Part shown: positions 1-8,696 of the stretch, in pieces
Position numbering within the stretch: the stretch's first letter is position 1
Layout of the letters: each line of letters begins with the position of its first letter
DNA from: Pseudoxanthomonas kalamensis DSM 18571
GTDB lineage: Bacteria > Pseudomonadota > Gammaproteobacteria > Xanthomonadales > Xanthomonadaceae
Assembly: GCF_010211745.1 (NCBI RefSeq)
Contig: NZ_PDWQ01000001.1
Location: 62,001 to 126,000 of the forward strand
DNA length: 64,000 bases
Direction of reading: 5' to 3'
The notes under the pieces: model-generated
Seen by the model: the letters and a program-made list of their open reading frames with translations, nothing else
Databases searched by the model: none
What the model was told of the DNA's origin: nothing
Made by a program: the position numbers and the translations under genes

Positions 1-6
1 ATGCGC

Positions 7-690
7 TCAGTTGACGGCGGGTTCGGCCGGGATCGTGCCTTCGGTGGTGATCCGCAGTTCGACCTCGTCGCTGACGTTGGGCGCATAGGCGCCGACGCCG
101 AAATCGGTGCGCTTGAGCTGGCCGGTGGCGCTGAAGCCGATCGCCGGCGCACCGAGCATCGGGTGCTGGCCGGCGCCGTTCAGGGTCACATCCAGCACCA
201 CCGGATGGGTCTGGTCCTTGATGGTCAGGTCACCGGTCACCTTGAGCGCGTTGACGCCGGCGCTTTCGACCGCGGTGCTCTTGAAGGTGGCGACCGGATA
301 GGTGGCCGCGTCGAAGAAATCGGCGCCCTTCAGGTGCTCGTCGAGCTTCGGCACGAAGCTGTCCAGACCGGACAGCGGCAGGGTGACTTCGACGCTGGAC
401 TGAGCCGGGTCTTCCGCGTTGTAGACCAGCGTGCCCTCGACGTTGCCGAAGTGGGCGCTGGGGTGCGAGAAGCCGAAGTGACTCCACTGCACCAGCACGT
501 CGGTATGGGTCGGGTCGAGCACGTAGGTGCCGGACGCGGCGGCGATCGCGGTGTCGGTGGCTTCTGCGGCAGCCGCTTCCATCGCCTCGGGGGCAGGAGC
601 AGCCGCTTCGGCGGATGTTTCCGGCTTCGAACAGGCACTGACGGCCACGGCAATGGCCAGGGCAATGAGCAGTTTCTTCTCGGTATTCAT
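7..690 (-). CDS. YceI family lipoprotein
   Basis: Predicted periplasmic lipoprotein of 227 residues. The YceI domain (about residues 54-225) forms a lipocalin-like barrel that in known members binds isoprenoid-type lipids; the ligand here is unknown. The chosen ATG at 690 follows a GGAGT Shine-Dalgarno and gives a short signal peptide ending in a lipobox, Ser-Ala-Cys20. An in-frame start further upstream would put non-signal sequence in front of it and is rejected. Residues 21-53 are an Ala/Glu/Pro-rich linker, as expected for a tethered lipoprotein. It is transcribed away from the window start; 84 bases separate it from the upstream nitroreductase gene on the same strand. Family assignment is confident, physiological role is not. 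Confidence 0.9.
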   Translation of the reverse strand: MNTEKKLLIALAIAVAVSACSKPETSAEAAAPAPEAMEAAAAEATDTAIAAASGTYVLDPTHTDVLVQWSHFGFSHPSAHFGNVEGTLVYNAEDPAQSSVEVTLPLSGLDSFVPKLDEHLKGADFFDAATYPVATFKSTAVESAGVNALKVTGDLTIKDQTHPVVLDVTLNGAGQHPMLGAPAIGFSATGQLKRTDFGVGAYAPNVSDEVELRITTEGTIPAEPAVN

Positions 691-774
691 CAACGGACTC
701 CGATGTGGGTGGCAGACCGGGGCAGCCCCGGCAGGATCGCATTGCCGGGATTCAACCGGCGTGAGCATGCCGGA

Positions 775-1362
775 TCACTCGATCCGCGCAGCCTCGTCGA
801 ACGGCAGCCGCGGCGAGCGCGGGAAGATGCTGGCCGGATCGCCCTGGCCCAGGTTGACCAGGAAGTTGCTGCGGATCGCGGTGCCGGTGAAGAACGCCTC
901 GTCGACCTTGGCCGCGTCGAAGCCGGACATCGGCCCGGTATCCAGCCCCAGCGCACGCGCGGCCAGGATCAGGTAGGCACCCTGCAGGCTGCCATTGCGC
1001 AATGCGCCTTCGTAGCGATCCTCGCGCGGGCCGTCGAACCACGGCTTGGCATCGACGTGCGGGAACAGGTAATTGATCTTCTCGTGGAAATCCAGATCGG
1101 TGCCGACGATTACCGTCACCGGCGCCGACATCGTCTTCTGCAGGTTGCCTTCCGACAACGCCGGCGCCAGCCTGGCCTTGGCCTCGGCCGACTTGACGAA
1201 GACGAAGCGCGCCGGCGTCGAATTGGCGGCCGTCGGTCCCAGCTTCACCAGTTCGTACAGCTGGTGCAGGGTGTCGTCGCTGATCTCGCCGGTGAAGGCG
1301 TTGTAGGTCCGCGCCGTGCGGAACAACTGGTCGAGCGCGGCATCGTTCAGGGCTTGGGGCAT
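775..1362 (-). CDS. RutE-like nitroreductase family protein (malonic semialdehyde reductase type)
   Basis: FMN-dependent nitroreductase-fold protein of 195 residues. It most resembles RutE/YdfG-type malonic semialdehyde reductases: it has the N-terminal [12 protein letters not shown] segment, the [20 protein letters not shown] region lining FMN, and a Pro-His-containing middle segment ([12 protein letters not shown]). RutE removes the toxic 3-carbon aldehyde made in uracil breakdown, using NAD(P)H. No rutA-D or other uracil-degradation gene is visible within the window, so the substrate is inferred from similarity only and a general detoxifying reductase is possible. The ATG at 1362 is preceded by an AGGA-like ribosome-binding site. 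The gene is divergent from the ELM1-like gene. Confidence 0.85.
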   Translation of the reverse strand: MPQALNDAALDQLFRTARTYNAFTGEISDDTLHQLYELVKLGPTAANSTPARFVFVKSAEAKARLAPALSEGNLQKTMSAPVTVIVGTDLDFHEKINYLFPHVDAKPWFDGPREDRYEGALRNGSLQGAYLILAARALGLDTGPMSGFDAAKVDEAFFTGTAIRSNFLVNLGQGDPASIFPRSPRLPFDEAARIE

Positions 1363-1486
1363 CGGGGGTTCCTGGCTGTGGGTCGGATCGCTGCCGGTCC
1401 CTCGGGGTCGGCCAGCGTTGGACGCCAGTGTAGAGTGTGCCGACTTTGGCGTTGCACCAACGCTTCGGAACGGATTGTTTTAGTCC

Positions 1487-2440
1487 ATGGAACAACACTC
1501 CGACCTGCTTGTCGTCACCGATGGTCTTGCCGGCAACCGCCGGCAGGCGCTGGCGCTGGCTGGCGCGCTGGGCTTGCCGTACCGCGAACAGGTGCTGGTA
1601 CCGCACGCGCCGTGGCGCTGGCTGGCGCCGCGGCGACTGCCCGGCGCCGGTCGCGGTTTCGACCCCGCATTGACACGGTTGCCGCCCCCACGACTGGCGA
1701 TCGGCTGCGGTCGCCAGGCCGCGCTGGCAACGCGCCTGTTGCGCGCCCGTGGCACGCAGACGGTGCAGATCCTCGACCCCCGCATCGATCCCGCGCACTG
1801 GAACCTGGTCATCGCGCCGGCGCACGACGGACTGGCGGGCGCAAACGTGATCGCCGTGGCCGGCAGCCTGAATCCGATCGACGATGCCTGGCTGGATGCC
1901 GCACGTCAGCGCTTCCCGGCACTGGCCAGCCTGCCCGCGCCGCGTACCGCCGTGCTGCTGGGCGGCGACAGCGCGCACTGGCGCTTCGACCGCGCCGGCT
2001 TCGACGCCCTGGCTATGCAATTGCAGGCCCTGCAGGATCGCGACGGCGGTAGCCTGCTGTTCACCACCTCGCGGCGCACTCCGGCGGAGGTGGCCACGGC
2101 GCTGCGCGCGCGTTTCGCCGACAGCGCAGGACTGCTCTGGTGCGGCGATAGCGATGGCGAAAACCCCTATCCGGGCCTGCTCGGCTGGTCCGACCGCATC
2201 GTCTGCACGCCGGATTCGGTCAACATGCTGTCCGAAGCCTGCGCGACCCGCGCGCCGGTGTGGGTGTTCGATCCGCATGGCGTGCAGGGGCGTCCACGCC
2301 GTTTCATCGATGACTTGCGGGCGCGCGGACGCATCCATGACCTGGCCGAACCCGCTTTGGCATCCGCGGTCGAACCGCTGCGCGAGACCGCGCGCGTTGC
2401 CGCCCTCGCGCGGCAACGGCTGGGGCTGGACGCAAGCTAG
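1487..2440 (+). CDS. mitochondrial fission ELM1-like protein (DUF1022)
   Basis: Protein of 317 residues with the features of the ELM1/DUF1022 family: the N-terminal [20 protein letters not shown] segment, a central Gly-Gly-Asp segment (LLGGDSAHW), and the C-terminal [19 protein letters not shown] segment. The fold looks like a GT-B-type glycosyltransferase. Plant ELM1 recruits a dynamin to mitochondria, but the bacterial function is not established and I do not assign one. No Shine-Dalgarno is evident before the ATG. The stop codon overlaps the convergent glnE stop (shared CTAG), so the two genes have no spacer for a terminator. Confidence 0.85.
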   Translation: MEQHSDLLVVTDGLAGNRRQALALAGALGLPYREQVLVPHAPWRWLAPRRLPGAGRGFDPALTRLPPPRLAIGCGRQAALATRLLRARGTQTVQILDPRIDPAHWNLVIAPAHDGLAGANVIAVAGSLNPIDDAWLDAARQRFPALASLPAPRTAVLLGGDSAHWRFDRAGFDALAMQLQALQDRDGGSLLFTTSRRTPAEVATALRARFADSAGLLWCGDSDGENPYPGLLGWSDRIVCTPDSVNMLSEACATRAPVWVFDPHGVQGRPRRFIDDLRARGRIHDLAEPALASAVEPLRETARVAALARQRLGLDAS

Positions 2441-5247
2441 TCGCCGGCAGGGTCGGGTTCCACCTGCAAGCCGAAGGCGCGCGTGGCCGCCCGCACCTGC
2501 GCGCACGCGGCATCGATGCGGTCATCGCGGGCGACGATCCGCTTGCGCCGGTCCAGCGTGCAGGCCAGCCCGGCCGCCAGCAGGGTCGCATGTGCCTGCC
2601 GCAACGCCTCGGCGGTGGCCGTCTCCAGCACGCCGGCCCGATCCTGCGCATCGATCAACGCGACACTGTTGCGCGGCGCCAGCAGCACCGGATGCGCATG
2701 CGCCTGGCCGAGCACGCCGTACTGCAGCAGGAATTCCAGATCGACCAGCCCGCCGTCGCCCTGCTTCAGGTCGAACTGCGTTGCATCGCTGCGATCCAGC
2801 GCCTCGCGCATGCGCCGACGCATGTCGATCACGTCGGTGCGCAAGGCCTCCTGCTCGCGCGGGCGCGCCAGCACCTCGGTACGGATCGATTCGAAATCCT
2901 GCAGCAACGCATCGTTACCGGCGACACCGCGCGCGCGCACCAGCGCCTGATGCTCCCAGGTCCAGGCGCGTTCGCGCTGGTAGTCGCGATAGCTGGCCAG
3001 CGATGTCACCAGCATGCTCTTGCTGCCGTCCGGACGCAGCCGGGTATCGACTTCGTACAACCGACCGGCGCTGGTCACCGCGCCAAGCATGGCGACGATC
3101 TTCTGCGCCAGCCGCGCGTACCAGCGCGACGGGTCCAGCGGACGCGGGCCGTCCGATTCGGCATTCGAATCGGCGTCGTACAGGAACACCAGGTCGAGGT
3201 CGGAACCGAATCCCAGTTCCTCGCCGCCCAGACTGCCGTAGCCGATCACGGCGAAGCGCCCACCCGGCACCTGGCCGTGTGCGGCAACGACCTCGTCGCC
3301 GGCAATGCGCAGCACCACCCGCACCACCTCGTCGGCCAGCCAGGCCAGCTGGCGTGTGCTGTCGGCGGCCGGCTGCCGCCCGTCCAGCGCCGCCAGTGCG
3401 ATGCGGAAACTCAGCGCCAGGCGCTTTTCGTTGAGCAGCCGCAGCGCCGATTCGGTATCGGCTTCCTGCAAAGCCAGCGCGCATTCCTCGCGCAGCCGCT
3501 CGCGCCCGGGCATCGGCCCGGCCACCCGGGTATCGAGCAGTTCGTCCAGCAGCAGCGGATAGGCCATCAGCCGTTCGGCCAGCAACGCACTGCGCGAATA
3601 CACATCGACCAGCCGCTGCCGCGCGCTGGGCTGCTCGTCGAGCAGGGCCAGGTAGCTGGCGCGGCGCAGGATGGCCTGCAGCAGACCCAGCAGGCGGCGC
3701 AGGGTCGCATCGGCCTGCGCGCTGGTGCCAGCCGCGGCCAGCAAGGCCGGCAGCACGCGGTCCAGCCGCGCGCGCGCGCTGTCGGACAGTCCGCGCACGC
3801 CGGGCGAGCGAACAAAGTCGCGCAGCTGCGCATCGGCCGCCACCGGATCGGCGAAGCCGGCCCGTTCCAGCAGTTCCGGATCGCCTCCCTTCGGCAACGC
3901 ACGCCAATAGCCTTGCAGCGCATCGGGCGGCGCCTCGCGCCGGCGCGGGGCCAGCAAGGCGTCGAACTCGCGGGTCACGGTTTCGCGCTGCGCCTGCAGT
4001 TGTGCCTGCAGCGCGTCCCAGTCCACGCAACCCAGTCCCCGAGCGATCCGCGCCTGCAGCAGCGGATCTTCCGGCAAGGCGTAGGTCTGCGCATCGCCCA
4101 TCATCTGCAGCCGGTTCTCCAGCCGGCGCAGGAAGCGGTAGGCGATGGCCAGCGCTTGTGCATCGCGCGCATCGACATGCCGCGCCTCGCTCAGCGCCGC
4201 CAGCGCCGGCAGCAGTCCGTGCACGCGCAGCGCCGGCTCGCGACCACCGTGGATCAGCTGCAAGGCCTGGGCGAGGAATTCGATCTCGCGGATCCCGCCC
4301 GGCCCGCGCTTGATGTCGCCGGCCAGTTCGCGCCGCGCCACTTCGGCGGCGATCGCCGCCTTCATGTCGCGCAGGCCGTCCAGCGCGGTGAAATCCAGAT
4401 AGCGACGGAACACGAACGGCCGCAGTTCCTCCAGCCAGCCCTCGCCTGCCTCGATGTCGCCGGCGACCGCGCGCGCCTTCATCCACGCATAGCGCTCCCA
4501 GTCGCGGCCCTCGCGCTGGAAATACTGGTCCATGCCGGCGAACGACATCGCCACCCGGCCAGCGCCGCCGAACGGACGCAGGCGCAAGTCGACGCGGTGG
4601 CAGAAACCGTCAACGGTCGGCTCGTCCAGCAAGCGGGCCAGGCGCTGACCGAGGCGGGCGAAATAGTCCTCGGCCGCCAGCGCGCGCGCGCCATCGGACT
4701 GACCGCCTTCCGGGTAGGCATAGACCAGGTCGATGTCGGACGAGAAGTTCAATTCGCCGCCGCCGAGCTTGCCAAGGGCGAACACCACCAACCGCTGCGG
4801 CGTGCCGTCGACCGTGCGCACCGTGCCGTGGCGACGGACGAACTCGCCTTCCAGCGCGGTCAGCGCGGCCTGCAGGCATTGCTCGGCCAACCGTGAACTG
4901 CCAGCAAGGATGTCCTCGACGTCGGCGCCTTCGACCACATCGCGCCAGATCAGGCGCAGCGACTCGGCGGCGCGATGCTGACGCAACAGGCCCGGCCATT
5001 CATCAGGTAAACCCTCGGGCAAATCCGGCAACGGCAGCGGCGCGGATGCATCGCGCAGCAGTTCCGGCAACCGCTGCGGCTGGCGGCACAGGGTTTCCAG
5101 CGCAAAGTCGCTGGCGGCGATCAGCCGCGACAGCGTGTCGCGGACCGACGGCTCATCGATCAGGGACTGCAGCGCCGGCACGGCGCGCAGCCGCGCCAGG
5201 CCGCGTTCAACCTGCCTGTCCAAGGCTTCGCGCAAGGTGTCGTCCAT
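2437..5247 (-). CDS. glnE: bifunctional glutamine synthetase adenylyltransferase / adenylyl-removing enzyme
   Basis: Controls glutamine synthetase by adding AMP to, or phosphorolytically removing it from, a tyrosine on each GS subunit, in response to PII and glutamine. The 936-residue length is normal. Two nucleotidyltransferase domains are visible: the N-terminal adenylyl-removing domain with [16 protein letters not shown] at 159-174 (Asp171, Asp173) and the C-terminal adenylyltransferase domain with [18 protein letters not shown] at 669-686 (Asp683, Asp685). The [13 protein letters not shown] helix lies near 316-328, and its counterpart [13 protein letters not shown] occurs in the second half. 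The gene has no clear Shine-Dalgarno; a CACAAT hexamer ends 7 bases before the ATG. No glnA or glnB is in the window. Confidence 0.97.
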   Translation of the reverse strand: MDDTLREALDRQVERGLARLRAVPALQSLIDEPSVRDTLSRLIAASDFALETLCRQPQRLPELLRDASAPLPLPDLPEGLPDEWPGLLRQHRAAESLRLIWRDVVEGADVEDILAGSSRLAEQCLQAALTALEGEFVRRHGTVRTVDGTPQRLVVFALGKLGGGELNFSSDIDLVYAYPEGGQSDGARALAAEDYFARLGQRLARLLDEPTVDGFCHRVDLRLRPFGGAGRVAMSFAGMDQYFQREGRDWERYAWMKARAVAGDIEAGEGWLEELRPFVFRRYLDFTALDGLRDMKAAIAAEVARRELAGDIKRGPGGIREIEFLAQALQLIHGGREPALRVHGLLPALAALSEARHVDARDAQALAIAYRFLRRLENRLQMMGDAQTYALPEDPLLQARIARGLGCVDWDALQAQLQAQRETVTREFDALLAPRRREAPPDALQGYWRALPKGGDPELLERAGFADPVAADAQLRDFVRSPGVRGLSDSARARLDRVLPALLAAAGTSAQADATLRRLLGLLQAILRRASYLALLDEQPSARQRLVDVYSRSALLAERLMAYPLLLDELLDTRVAGPMPGRERLREECALALQEADTESALRLLNEKRLALSFRIALAALDGRQPAADSTRQLAWLADEVVRVVLRIAGDEVVAAHGQVPGGRFAVIGYGSLGGEELGFGSDLDLVFLYDADSNAESDGPRPLDPSRWYARLAQKIVAMLGAVTSAGRLYEVDTRLRPDGSKSMLVTSLASYRDYQRERAWTWEHQALVRARGVAGNDALLQDFESIRTEVLARPREQEALRTDVIDMRRRMREALDRSDATQFDLKQGDGGLVDLEFLLQYGVLGQAHAHPVLLAPRNSVALIDAQDRAGVLETATAEALRQAHATLLAAGLACTLDRRKRIVARDDRIDAACAQVRAATRAFGLQVEPDPAGD

Positions 5248-5292
5248 CGGACGAATTGTGGCATGCCGCCGCGCGCGTACGCCGGGGCGCGG

Positions 5293-5988
5293 TCACGCCG
5301 CCAGCGACAGGTCCGGCAACGCCGATTCGTGACGCAACTGCAGGCCGAACTGTTCGCCCAGATGCGCCAGCAGGGCCGGCTTGACCGCCTCGATCGACGA
5401 GGGGCCGCCGAGGTCGGACAGCGCCACCACCTGCAGGCCCTGATAGCCGCAGGGATTGATCCGCAGGAACGGCTCCAGGTCCATCGCGATGTTGAAGGCC
5501 AGGCCGTGGAAGGTGCGGCCGTGGCGCACACGGATGCCCAGCGCGGCAATCTTGGCGTCGGCCACGTACACGCCGGGGGCGCCTTCGCGGCGCCGGCCTT
5601 CGATGTTCCAGTCGGCGAGCGTGTCGATGATCGCCTGTTCGATGCGACAGACGTAGTCGCGAACGCCGATCTTCAGCCGCGGCAGGTCGAGCAGCGGATA
5701 ACCGACGATCTGACCCGGCCCGTGATAGGTCACCTGGCCGCCGCGGTCGATGTGAACCACCGGAATCTCGCCCGGCGCCAGCACGTGTTCGGGTTTGCCG
5801 GCCTGGCCCAGGGTGAACACCGGATCGTGTTCGACCAGCCAGATCTCGTCGTCGGTGTGTTCGTTGCGGGCGTCGGTGAAGCGTTGCATGGCGCGCCATA
5901 CCGGCTCGTAGGGTTGCCGGCCGAGGTCGCGCACGATGCCTGTTCGACGCGTCGATGCAGGGCTGCGGTCGATTCCCGTGTCTTTCAT
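5293..5988 (-). CDS. lipB: octanoyltransferase (lipoate biosynthesis)
   Basis: Transfers octanoyl from acyl-carrier protein to the lipoyl domains of 2-oxoacid dehydrogenases and GcvH, the first step of lipoate synthesis. The 231-residue protein shows the family signature [20 protein letters not shown] at 82-101, Lys146 in the [10 protein letters not shown] segment, His161, and the acyl-thioester cysteine Cys180 in INPCGYQGL. The ATG at 5988 is preceded by GAGGG at 7 bases. That sequence is the conserved edge of the dispersed repeat at 5995-6038, so the repeat seems to supply the ribosome-binding site. It lies directly downstream of ybeD on the same strand, the arrangement known from many gammaproteobacteria. 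lipA is not seen. Confidence 0.96.
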   Translation of the reverse strand: MKDTGIDRSPASTRRTGIVRDLGRQPYEPVWRAMQRFTDARNEHTDDEIWLVEHDPVFTLGQAGKPEHVLAPGEIPVVHIDRGGQVTYHGPGQIVGYPLLDLPRLKIGVRDYVCRIEQAIIDTLADWNIEGRRREGAPGVYVADAKIAALGIRVRHGRTFHGLAFNIAMDLEPFLRINPCGYQGLQVVALSDLGGPSSIEAVKPALLAHLGEQFGLQLRHESALPDLSLAA

Positions 5989-5994
5989 CGTTCG

Positions 5995-6038
5995 CCCTCA
6001 TCCGCCTTCGGCACCTTCTCCCGCCAGCGGGAGAAGGG
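5995..6038. repeat. 44-base dispersed palindromic repeat, copy A
   Basis: The element has an imperfect stem, CCTTCTCCCGC...GCGGGAGAAGG, plus a tail reading (minus strand) TGCCGAAGGCGGATGAGGG. A second copy at 25415-25458 in inverse orientation matches at about 40 of 44 positions by my alignment. It fills the ybeD-lipB spacer and its GAGGG edge sits at the right distance to act as the lipB ribosome-binding site. It resembles REP-like intergenic repeats common in xanthomonads. Confidence 0.8.
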
Positions 6039-6043
6039 AGCGG

Positions 6044-6322
6044 TCACAGCGTCCACTTCACTTCCGGGTGTTCGCGCAGCGCCTGATGGGCGGCGTCGTA
6101 CTGCTCGCGGCTGTCGGCACGAAAACCGATCCGCACCGAGACGTAGCGGCCGTTGCTGGAATGCCGCCACTGGATGCTTTCCTCCAGCACTTCCACGCCG
6201 ACCTGGCCCAGCAGCCTGGGAAGCTCGGTCTCCAGCCCCTTGTCGGCGGCGCCCATCGCGCTGAGCTCGAAGGTGCCGGGGAACTGAAAGCCGTGGTCGG
6301 GGTTGTCGGATTTGATTTCCAT
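6044..6322 (-). CDS. ybeD: YbeD/DUF493 family protein
   Basis: Small 92-residue cytosolic protein of the YbeD (DUF493) family, with an ACT-like alpha/beta fold. Family features seen: the N-terminal FQFPGTFELSAMG segment, VEVLEESIQWRHSSNGRYVS in the middle, and an ending REHPEVKWTL close to the usual LxxHPxVKxVL. Its function is unknown; in many gammaproteobacteria it sits next to lipB, as here. The ATG at 6322 is preferred because it matches the family N-terminus and because AATAAT ends exactly 6 bases upstream with no Shine-Dalgarno, consistent with a leaderless transcript. A longer in-frame extension upstream has no support. Confidence 0.9.
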   Translation of the reverse strand: MEIKSDNPDHGFQFPGTFELSAMGAADKGLETELPRLLGQVGVEVLEESIQWRHSSNGRYVSVRIGFRADSREQYDAAHQALREHPEVKWTL

Positions 6323-6328
6323 GCGCCG

Positions 6329-6357
6329 ATTATTGGGGCGGCTTGCCGCGAAGCCAA
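6329..6357 (-). promoter_or_regulatory. candidate promoter for ybeD-lipB (leaderless type)
   Basis: On the minus strand, AATAAT (6329-6334) lies 6 bases before the ybeD ATG, and TTGGCT (6352-6357) lies 17 bases further upstream. Initiation 7 bases after the hexamer would put +1 at the A of ATG. No ribosome-binding site is present. Confidence 0.4.
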
Positions 6358-6372
6358 GCCGCTGGCGGGCCG

Positions 6373-6399
6373 GGCACGGATAATGGACCTTTCCGTGCC
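6373..6399. promoter_or_regulatory. inverted repeat over a -10-like hexamer upstream of the transporter gene
   Basis: GGCACGG (6373-6379) and CCGTGCC (6393-6399) are a perfect 7-base inverted repeat with a 13-base centre. GATAAT at 6379-6384 overlaps the left arm and could be the -10 of the 6411 gene. The geometry would suit an operator, but no regulator is identified. Confidence 0.3.
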
Positions 6400-6410
6400 G
6401 GTCTTCGCCC

Positions 6411-7274
6411 ATGTCCTACCTGTTGCTGAGCGTGCTGTGCAGCGTGGCCGTGTCGGTGCTGCTGAAGCTGCTGCAACGGCGCGGGATCGATGCCGCCCAG
6501 GCCATCGGCTGGAACTACCTGGCGGCCGCGTTGCTGTGCTGGCAGTTGCTGGACCCGCCGCTGCAGACGCTGGCCGCACCAGATGCGCCGCACCTGGCAC
6601 TGGCCGCGCTGGCGCTGCTACTGCCGGGCATCTTCCTGGCGCTGGCCGCCTCGGTCCGAGCGGCAGGCATCGTGCGCACCGACGTGGCCCAGCGGCTGTC
6701 CCTGCTGCTGTCGCTGCTGGCCGCCTTCCTGTGGTTCGGCGAAACGGCCGGGGCGATGCGGGTTGCCGGACTGCTGCTGGGCCTGCTGGCGGTGGTCCTG
6801 CTGGTACTGCGGCCGAATCGTGCGACGGCACCGGCCGGCGACGCCGGACAATGGTCGTGGCCACTGACGGTGCTGGTCGGCTTCGCCTGCATCGATGTGC
6901 TGCTGAAGACCGTTGCCGCCGCCGGCACGCCGCTCGCGGCCTCGTTGCAGGTCGCCTTCACCGCCGCCTTCGTGCTGATGACGGCCTTCAACCTGCTGCG
7001 GGCCTGGCACGGCCGGTTGGCGATGGCTGCGTCGGCGTTTTGGGCGGGCCTGCTGCTGGGCCTGCTAAACTTCGGCAACCTGCTGTTCTACCTGCACGCC
7101 CACCGCGCCCTGCCCGAGCATCCGGCCGTGGTGTTCTCGACTATGAACATCGGCGTGGTCCTGCTGGGGACCGTGGTCGGCGTGCTCGGCTTCGGCGAGC
7201 GCCTGGCGCGGATCAACTGGCTTGCCATCCCGCTGGCGGTGCTGGCAATCGCGCTGATTGCCGCCGGCACATGA
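6411..7274 (+). CDS. EamA/DMT family membrane transporter
   Basis: Inner-membrane protein of 287 residues, about ten predicted hydrophobic segments in two repeats, as in the drug/metabolite transporter superfamily (EamA). The N-terminus starts directly with a membrane segment (MSYLLLSVLCSVAVSVLLKL) and the C-terminus ends in a hydrophobic helix (IPLAVLAIALIAAGT). The second half contains LINFGNLLFYLHAHRAL-like and NIGVVLLGTVVGVLGFGERL segments typical of EamA domain 2. The substrate cannot be read from sequence. It is divergent from ybeD-lipB and convergent with dacC, and may carry its own operator-like inverted repeat. Confidence 0.85.
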   Translation: MSYLLLSVLCSVAVSVLLKLLQRRGIDAAQAIGWNYLAAALLCWQLLDPPLQTLAAPDAPHLALAALALLLPGIFLALAASVRAAGIVRTDVAQRLSLLLSLLAAFLWFGETAGAMRVAGLLLGLLAVVLLVLRPNRATAPAGDAGQWSWPLTVLVGFACIDVLLKTVAAAGTPLAASLQVAFTAAFVLMTAFNLLRAWHGRLAMAASAFWAGLLLGLLNFGNLLFYLHAHRALPEHPAVVFSTMNIGVVLLGTVVGVLGFGERLARINWLAIPLAVLAIALIAAGT

Positions 7275-7306
7275 GTTGCCGACCGTGAACCATCCGGCCA
7301 CAACGA

Positions 7307-7332
7307 AGAAAGCCGGCATGTGCCGACTTTCT
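7307..7332. terminator. hairpin between convergent genes, possible bidirectional terminator
   Basis: AGAAAGCCGGCA (7307-7318) pairs with TGCCGACTTTCT (7321-7332) with one mismatch. On the minus strand it is followed by TTCGTTG, a weak T-rich tail, so it more plausibly serves dacC. Confidence 0.45.
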
Positions 7333-7358
7333 GTCACGCCCCTCGATGGAATGCTGAC

Positions 7359-8588
7359 TCAGTCCGAATCCCACCACATCCAGAACGCATCCCACAGGCG
7401 GCGGAAGAAGCCGCCTTCCTCGACCGCGTCCACAGCCACCAGCGGCGCTTCGGCCACGACCTTGCCATCCAGTGTCACCTTGACCATGCCCAGCGCCTGG
7501 CCCTTGGTAATCGGGGCGACCAGCTGCTTCGGCACCTCCATCGCCGGCTTCAACGCGTCGTAACGGTCGCGCGGAACGCTGACCAGCAATGGCGTGGCCA
7601 CGCCCAGCTGCACCTGCTTGCTCTTGCCCTTCCACACGCGCTGGGTGGCGATGGCGGTGCCGACGTCATACAGGCGGTGGGTTTCGTAGAAGCGGAAGCC
7701 CCAGTTGAGCAAGGCCAGGCTGTCGCTGGCGCGCTGCTTTTCCGAGGTGGAGCCCATCACCACCGCGATCAGGCGCTGGTCGCCGCGCTGGGCCGAGCTC
7801 ATCAGGCAGTAGCCGGCGCCGGAATGGTGGCCGGTCTTGATGCCGTCCACGCTGGGGTCGCGCCACAGCAGCAGGTTGCGGTTCGGCTGCGGGTTCATCG
7901 CGCCGACCTTGAACTCCTTGATCTTGTTGTAGGCGTAGGTCTCCGGGTAGTCGCGGATCATCGCGCGGCCCAGCAGGGCCAGATCGTAGGCAGTGGAATA
8001 GTGTTCCGGCGCCGACAGCCCATGCGCATTGACGAAATGCGAGTCCTTCATGCCCAGCCGCTCGGCGTAGGCGTTCATCAGCGATGCGAAGGCTTCCTCG
8101 CTGCCGGCGACATGCTCGGCCAGGGCGATCGCGGCATCGTTGCCCGACTGCACGGCCATGCCTTTCTCCATGGCCTCCAGTGGCGCGGTCTGGTTGACCG
8201 GAAAACCGCTGTAGCTGCCGTCGGTCGCCGCGCCGCCTTCGCGCCAGGCGCGTTCGCTCATCATCACCGGGTCGTCGCGCTTGACCTTGCCGTTGGCGAT
8301 CTCGGCGGCGACCACGTACGAGGTCATCACCTTGGTGATGCTGGCCGGTTCCAGCCGCTCGTTGTAGTTCTCGCCAGCCAGCACCTGGCCGGTGGTGTAG
8401 TCCATGATCACCCAGGCCTTGCCAGCGGGTACCGGCGCCGGCGGGATTTCGGTGATTGCCGGTGCGGGAGCGGCCGGCGAGGGCGCAGGCGCGGGCGTCT
8501 GGGCGAAGGCCAGACCGAAGGCGGCGGTGACGAGGGCAATGGTTGCAAGGCGGACCGGACTGGACTTCGGGGTAAAACGGAACTTCAT
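7359..8588 (-). CDS. dacC: D-alanyl-D-alanine carboxypeptidase (PBP5/6 type)
   Basis: Low-molecular-weight penicillin-binding protein, 409 residues, that trims the terminal D-Ala from peptidoglycan stem pentapeptides in the periplasm. Catalytic motifs are in the S11/PBP5 order: Ser83-x-x-Lys86 in EPASITKVMTS, Ser148-Gly-Asn150, and Lys251-Thr-Gly253. A signal peptide ends near residue 29 (GLAFAQ) and is followed by a Pro/Ala-rich linker. The extreme C-terminus, GGFFRRLWDAFWMWWDS, looks like the amphipathic membrane anchor of PBP5. Start at 8588 is chosen because it begins the signal peptide; a longer frame adds 28 unlikely residues. It is the last gene of the minus-strand wall-synthesis block. 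Gene symbol could equally be dacA. Confidence 0.94.
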   Translation of the reverse strand: MKFRFTPKSSPVRLATIALVTAAFGLAFAQTPAPAPSPAAPAPAITEIPPAPVPAGKAWVIMDYTTGQVLAGENYNERLEPASITKVMTSYVVAAEIANGKVKRDDPVMMSERAWREGGAATDGSYSGFPVNQTAPLEAMEKGMAVQSGNDAAIALAEHVAGSEEAFASLMNAYAERLGMKDSHFVNAHGLSAPEHYSTAYDLALLGRAMIRDYPETYAYNKIKEFKVGAMNPQPNRNLLLWRDPSVDGIKTGHHSGAGYCLMSSAQRGDQRLIAVVMGSTSEKQRASDSLALLNWGFRFYETHRLYDVGTAIATQRVWKGKSKQVQLGVATPLLVSVPRDRYDALKPAMEVPKQLVAPITKGQALGMVKVTLDGKVVAEAPLVAVDAVEEGGFFRRLWDAFWMWWDSD

Positions 8589-8696
8589 GCGGTGCGGACT
8601 CCGTGGATTCGCGGGCTGCCGGGCAGCCGTTCGAAAGTCATTGATGGGGAAATTGTAAGCGCAGGTCGGCAAGCTGCCGCGCGGGCCGTATGGGCG

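Noticed and set aside
1-2052. Long plus-strand open frame of 683 codons over the YceI, RutE and ELM1 genes
   Set aside because: It is antisense to or out of frame with well-recognised genes, has Arg/Gly/Pro-rich low-complexity translation, and is explained by high GC keeping stops rare.
2590-4896. 768-codon plus-strand open frame opposite glnE
   Set aside because: The translation is rich in Gln/Arg/His with no domain, and the opposite strand is a complete glnE. The same holds for other long antisense frames over gcd, hppA, mrdA and the M1 peptidase.
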